DNA of 8,704 bases, from NCBI GenBank assembly GCA_903909905.1, contig CAIVXP010000019.1:1-8704 (forward strand), in the 5' to 3' direction. The notes below the pieces were generated by a model, which saw only the letters and a program-made list of their open reading frames with translations, ran no database searches and was not told the origin of the DNA. The position numbers and the translations under genes are program-made. This document shows, one piece after another, positions 7,383 to 8,704 of the stretch; positions within the stretch are counted from its first letter, which is position 1, and each line of letters opens with the position of its first letter. The DNA is from Akkermansiaceae bacterium. Lineage in GTDB: Bacteria; Verrucomicrobiota; Verrucomicrobiia; Verrucomicrobiales; Akkermansiaceae.

Positions 7383-7512
7383 TTTGTTGGGCTTTAGGGT
7401 CCGAATGATGTGAACCGAAGGACTTTGAGCGGTACACAAGCCCACTGCCACACCAAAGTTTCAAAATGCCGCGATAAAGGCAATAGCACCCAGAATACAC
7501 GAACCTGGCTGG

Positions 7513-7530
7513 AAAAAGCACACCCCGTGC
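7513..7530 (-). terminator. Short hairpin with T5 tail after the NUDIX gene
   Basis: On the minus strand GCAC-GGGGT-GTGC is followed directly by TTTTT, starting 28 bases after the stop codon of the NUDIX gene. The stem has only four base pairs, so it would be a weak terminator. If real, it separates that gene from glgA, whose start is about 130 bases further on. No strong promoter was recognised in the remaining leader (7383-7512). Confidence 0.35.
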
Positions 7531-7557
7531 CAACCCCCAAGCCTTCAAATAAGGGAC

Positions 7558-8181
7558 TCAGGCCGGATCGGCCGCCAGATGACGCACGCAGAAGGCCGAC
7601 CAGGTCTCCAAACGCTCATAATGCTCACCATTCAGCGCGTGCAGCGAAGAAAACCCGAGATCCAACAGCGCATCCTCCTTGGATGAAACCGCATCGGACT
7701 CCAGATCGATCAGGTGCACGACACCCAAATGAACCCTGCCGACGGGATTCGAGTCATCATTGAGCAAGCCGATGATGCGCTGACTCCAATTGGTGGGCAG
7801 CTCCAGTTCCTCCTCGAGTTCTCGCGCCACTGCAGCATGATAGACCTCGGGCCCAGTGCGACCGCTGTCTGCGTCGACAGGATTGATGTGCCCACCCACA
7901 CCCACCGAGATTTTCGCGTGCAAGCGGCTTTCGCCACCGGCCTTGCCACGGGTGTAATGCAGAATCCGGTCGCCGTGGCGGAATACACAATAGGGAATGA
8001 GTTGCTTGAACGAGGGATCCTCCTCAGCCTCGGCACGGTCCATAAAAAAGTGATTTGCGGGGTCCAAGAGCCGCTCGACCGCCGCATCCATGCCATCGGT
8101 ACGAAGCCCCTCAAAAACCCCGAGCTCTTCAAACAATTCACGCTTCACGACCAAGACCAATTCACCAGCGTATTTTGACAT
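7558..8181 (-). CDS. NUDIX-family hydrolase-like protein with a divergent box
   Basis: The protein has 207 residues from ATG 8181. NUDIX enzymes hydrolyse nucleoside diphosphates linked to another moiety, using a metal-binding box GX5EX7REUXEEXGU. Seen: VGVGGHI (residues 93-99), the usual lead-in to the box; then a spacer longer than normal by roughly nine residues (to about 111); and RELEEEL (120-126), with Glu112 in the expected place eight residues before Arg120. The REUXEE core is therefore intact, but the last box glycine is Glu127. The N-terminal 90 residues (ELVLVVKRELFEELG, then a segment with an FFMDRAEAEED stretch) form a small extra domain as seen in larger MutT-like predicted phosphoesterases. 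No signal peptide or membrane segment is present, so it is cytoplasmic. The substrate is unknown. It follows the rhodanese-like gene after 69 bases on the same strand and may share its transcript. No clear Shine-Dalgarno site is seen. Confidence 0.8.
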   Translation of the reverse strand: MSKYAGELVLVVKRELFEELGVFEGLRTDGMDAAVERLLDPANHFFMDRAEAEEDPSFKQLIPYCVFRHGDRILHYTRGKAGGESRLHAKISVGVGGHINPVDADSGRTGPEVYHAAVARELEEELELPTNWSQRIIGLLNDDSNPVGRVHLGVVHLIDLESDAVSSKEDALLDLGFSSLHALNGEHYERLETWSAFCVRHLAADPA

Positions 8182-8250
8182 GCGACCAGACTAGGGATCC
8201 GCGGCAATCCGCCAAGCGCGGACATGGAAAAATTCCGCAAATTTCCCCGA

Positions 8251-8704
8251 TCAATCATCCATCTCCAGCCGATATCGCGCGATCTTGGGATCAACCTCAC
8301 GGCTCCATGCGTCGATGCCACCGCGCAGACCGAAAGTTTGATGAAGCCCGTGCCCGCGAAACCAAGCGACTTGGTCAAGCACATGCCGACCGCTGTGATC
8401 GTACAAAAGAATTTTCGCCGCCGGATCTCCGGCAAAAATCGCTTGCTGGAGTTCCTGTGTGAAAAATTCCGATGGGTCAATCCTCACCGCCTCATGCTCC
8501 TCCCGCGTGCGGACATCGATGAGCCGGAAGTCCTCCAGTTTCGCTTGCGCTTCGATCGGCTCGATCAGCATCTCAAGATCATGCCGATGGCTGTCGAGCA
8601 AATGGGCCAGCACCTCCCCCGCATCCAGCTCTGAGCGGGCGCACAACTCAGCTAGCGTTTCCTTGTCGGAAAACGCACAGCTCTGGCAACCGCCCAAATG
8701 ATAG
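8251..8704 (-). CDS. Rhodanese-like domain protein with N-terminal CxxC module, start outside the window
   Basis: The frame is open from the right edge to TGA at 8253-8251, about 150 residues. A TTG at 8697 is the only in-window start near the edge, but in-frame Tyr and His codons precede it and the cysteine motif follows at once, so the gene probably begins upstream. Seen: HLGGCQSCAF (cysteine codons 8688-8686 and 8679-8677), then KETLAELC and VLAHLL, a pattern resembling small Cys-rich DUF1858/ScdA-N-type helical modules. Next comes a rhodanese-like domain with FRLIDVRTREEHE, a central ILLYDHSGRH and FGLRGGIDAWS. Rhodaneses move sulfane sulfur on a cysteine at the start of the central loop; here that place is taken by Asp (codon 8400-8398), so sulfurtransferase activity is doubtful. 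A binding or regulatory role, or chemistry at the N-terminal cysteines, is possible. The protein appears cytoplasmic. The NUDIX gene follows 69 bases downstream. Confidence 0.75.
   Translation of the reverse strand, partial: YHLGGCQSCAFSDKETLAELCARSELDAGEVLAHLLDSHRHDLEMLIEPIEAQAKLEDFRLIDVRTREEHEAVRIDPSEFFTQELQQAIFAGDPAAKILLYDHSGRHVLDQVAWFRGHGLHQTFGLRGGIDAWSREVDPKIARYRLEMDD

Overview
This 8.7-kb window looks like an ordinary stretch of a bacterial chromosome with housekeeping content. The combination of a GT5 glycogen synthase with an unusual N-terminal loop, a DUF1460-type secreted hydrolase, an FtsK with a strongly acidic insert and weak Shine-Dalgarno signals would fit Verrucomicrobiota or a relative. 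That placement is an inference from protein resemblance, not from a database search. No mobile element, CRISPR array, phage gene or rRNA was seen.

Layout. Seven protein genes and one tRNA gene were found, and all but one protein gene lie on the minus strand. Reading the minus strand from the right edge: a 5'-truncated protein with a cysteine-motif N-terminus and a rhodanese-like domain (8251-8704); a NUDIX-family protein (7558-8181); and glycogen synthase glgA (5817-7382). The plus-strand secreted DUF1460 protein (4721-5674) interrupts the series. The minus strand then resumes with ftsK (2088-4547), tRNA-Phe(GAA) (1907-1982), tilS (918-1871) and a glycosyltransferase-like gene that runs off the left edge (1-817). 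No gene-free stretch exceeds about 175 bases.

Functions. FtsK (chromosome translocation at division), tRNA-Phe and TilS (lysidine modification of tRNA-Ile) are core information and division functions. GlgA makes storage glucan. The DUF1460 protein probably acts on peptidoglycan or a similar amide-linked substrate outside the cytoplasm. The GT-B-like protein probably glycosylates a lipid or envelope precursor. The genes do not form one obvious pathway. The tRNA promoter is the best-supported regulatory signal.

No previously undescribed multi-gene system could be defended. The points most worth a second look are the rhodanese-like domain that lacks its catalytic cysteine, the 40-residue acidic insert in the FtsK motor, the cluster of TCAGCGA half-sites before the glycosyltransferase-like gene, and the divergent NUDIX box.
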